Source: Faucicola sp937889485
Lineage (GTDB): Bacteria; Pseudomonadota; Gammaproteobacteria; Pseudomonadales; Moraxellaceae
DNA: 6,384 nt
Direction of reading: 5' to 3'
Assembly (NCBI GenBank): GCA_051653685.1
Contig: JBOFWQ010000079.1
Location: 1 to 6,384 of the forward strand
In this document: positions 5,671 through 6,384 of the stretch, piece after piece
Layout of the letters: each line of letters begins with the position of its first letter
Numbering within the stretch: position 1 is the stretch's first letter
Made by a program: the position numbers and the translations under genes
The notes under the pieces: generated by a model
Seen by the model: only the letters and a program-made list of their open reading frames with translations
What the model was told of the DNA's origin: nothing
The model's database searches: none

Positions 5671-6384
5671 TTACCCCACTCCCCAATGGTCAATATTGAG
5701 CAGCAATAATGACAGCACAATGCCAATACAGCTAGATAAGGTCAGCACAATCACAAACATAAAGCGCCCAATACCAATATTCATGTAGCTTTTGAGCATA
5801 TCAGACAAGGAGTTAATCAAAGGAAAACTTGGCACCAGCCACAACACACTTGAAGCAATAGCAATGTGTGGGTCATTACCAAGCCCCAGCAGTAACGCCA
5901 TGCTGGCAAATAGCGAACCAAAACACGCCGACACCAATGCCGCAATAAACGGGTTAAAATGGTTTTTTGCCAGCCACTGCCGCAGCGAAAACCCCATCAT
6001 CGCGGCAATAAACGTCACCGCACACACCGCGATATCACCGCCTGCCAAATAAGCAAAACACGCGCATGATGACCCCACCATCACCGCCACCAACTTGGTG
6101 GGATACGTGGTTCTATCAATCTCATCAAACCGATGGGTTGCGTGCTCAAGGGTACTAGTCACAGGCATGCTTTCCAAATCCAGTACAATTCGCTGAATTT
6201 GTACAATGATATTGACATTAATTGCGTGGGTGGTTGACGCGCGCAAGGTAGTGATGCAGCGGTGATTATAGATGGTGGTGATGGTAATGCCGTTGAAGGC
6301 AATACCGCACTCCACGCTAGCCAACCCCAACGCCAGCCCAAGACGGCGGCACAAATCCGCCACCGTGGCAGACTCTGCCCCATA
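5671..6384 (-). CDS. yjjP: YjjP, large subunit of the split ThrE-type threonine/serine (succinate) exporter, N-terminus cut by the window edge
   Basis: The frame is open to the right edge and gives 237 residues to the stop at 5671; about 22 residues are missing compared with E. coli YjjP (256). The first visible residues, YGAESATVADLCRRLG, match the E. coli stretch HGAESALVDELSSRLG, so the true start lies outside the window and the internal GTG at 6363 is not the start. The soluble N-terminal region (DUF1212, ThrE) contains FNGITITTI and INVN. It is followed by about five helices from LVAVMVGSSCACFAYL onward, then LVPSFPLINSLSDMLKSYMN, which matches the E. coli VPGFPLINAVADMFKGHIN. It is expected to pair with YjjB in the inner membrane as an exporter. 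The substrate may be threonine/serine or a dicarboxylate such as succinate. Its promoter lies outside the window. Confidence 0.94.
   Translation of the reverse strand, partial: YGAESATVADLCRRLGLALGLASVECGIAFNGITITTIYNHRCITTLRASTTHAINVNIIVQIQRIVLDLESMPVTSTLEHATHRFDEIDRTTYPTKLVAVMVGSSCACFAYLAGGDIAVCAVTFIAAMMGFSLRQWLAKNHFNPFIAALVSACFGSLFASMALLLGLGNDPHIAIASSVLWLVPSFPLINSLSDMLKSYMNIGIGRFMFVIVLTLSSCIGIVLSLLLLNIDHWGVG

Noticed and set aside
6361..6363. GTG at 6363 as the yjjP start
   Set aside because: The frame stays open to the window edge, and the residues before it (YGAESAT) belong to a conserved family motif.

Overview
The window holds seven genes, two of them cut by the window edges. They look like ordinary chromosomal genes of a gammaproteobacterium. 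G+C is moderate, roughly in the mid-40s percent by eye. Tag, YjjP, YjjB and RarD all read as close relatives of the E. coli proteins, and the AT-rich intergenic spacers fit Moraxellaceae (Moraxella or Psychrobacter type). That lineage is an inference from style and was not tested.

Left block (1-1566). A McrB-type AAA+ NTPase is on the minus strand and runs off the left edge. It has a complete NTPase core, but no separate N-terminal DNA-binding domain. Instead, a winged-helix-like segment sits inside the core between Walker A and Walker B. Its usual partner, McrC, would lie just outside the left edge. A spacer of about 340 bp separates it from a divergent plus-strand gene. The spacer carries nested inverted repeats and AT-rich promoter-like sequence but no convincing gene.

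Middle block (1567-3489). A divergent NRAMP-family membrane transporter comes first. It lacks the canonical metal-coordinating motif of helix 1. A clear intrinsic terminator follows, and then tag, 3-methyladenine DNA glycosylase I, with all its known key residues. tag converges on the next gene across only 29 bp.

Right block (3490-6384). An Lrp/AsnC-family regulator (plus) is divergent from a RarD-like EamA transporter (minus). On its other side it converges, 7 bp apart, with the minus-strand yjjP-yjjB pair, the split form of the ThrE-type threonine/serine (or succinate) exporter. The 194-bp lrp/rarD spacer contains a 14-bp perfect palindrome that touches a self-complementary -10-like octamer, so one regulator could control both directions. 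A local amino-acid-sensing and efflux neighbourhood is a reasonable reading, but co-regulation is not shown by the sequence.

No RNA genes, CRISPR arrays, insertion sequences or attachment sites were recognised. The best leads are the non-canonical NRAMP transporter and the McrB-like protein with the inserted winged helix. Neither can be called a new system from this window alone.
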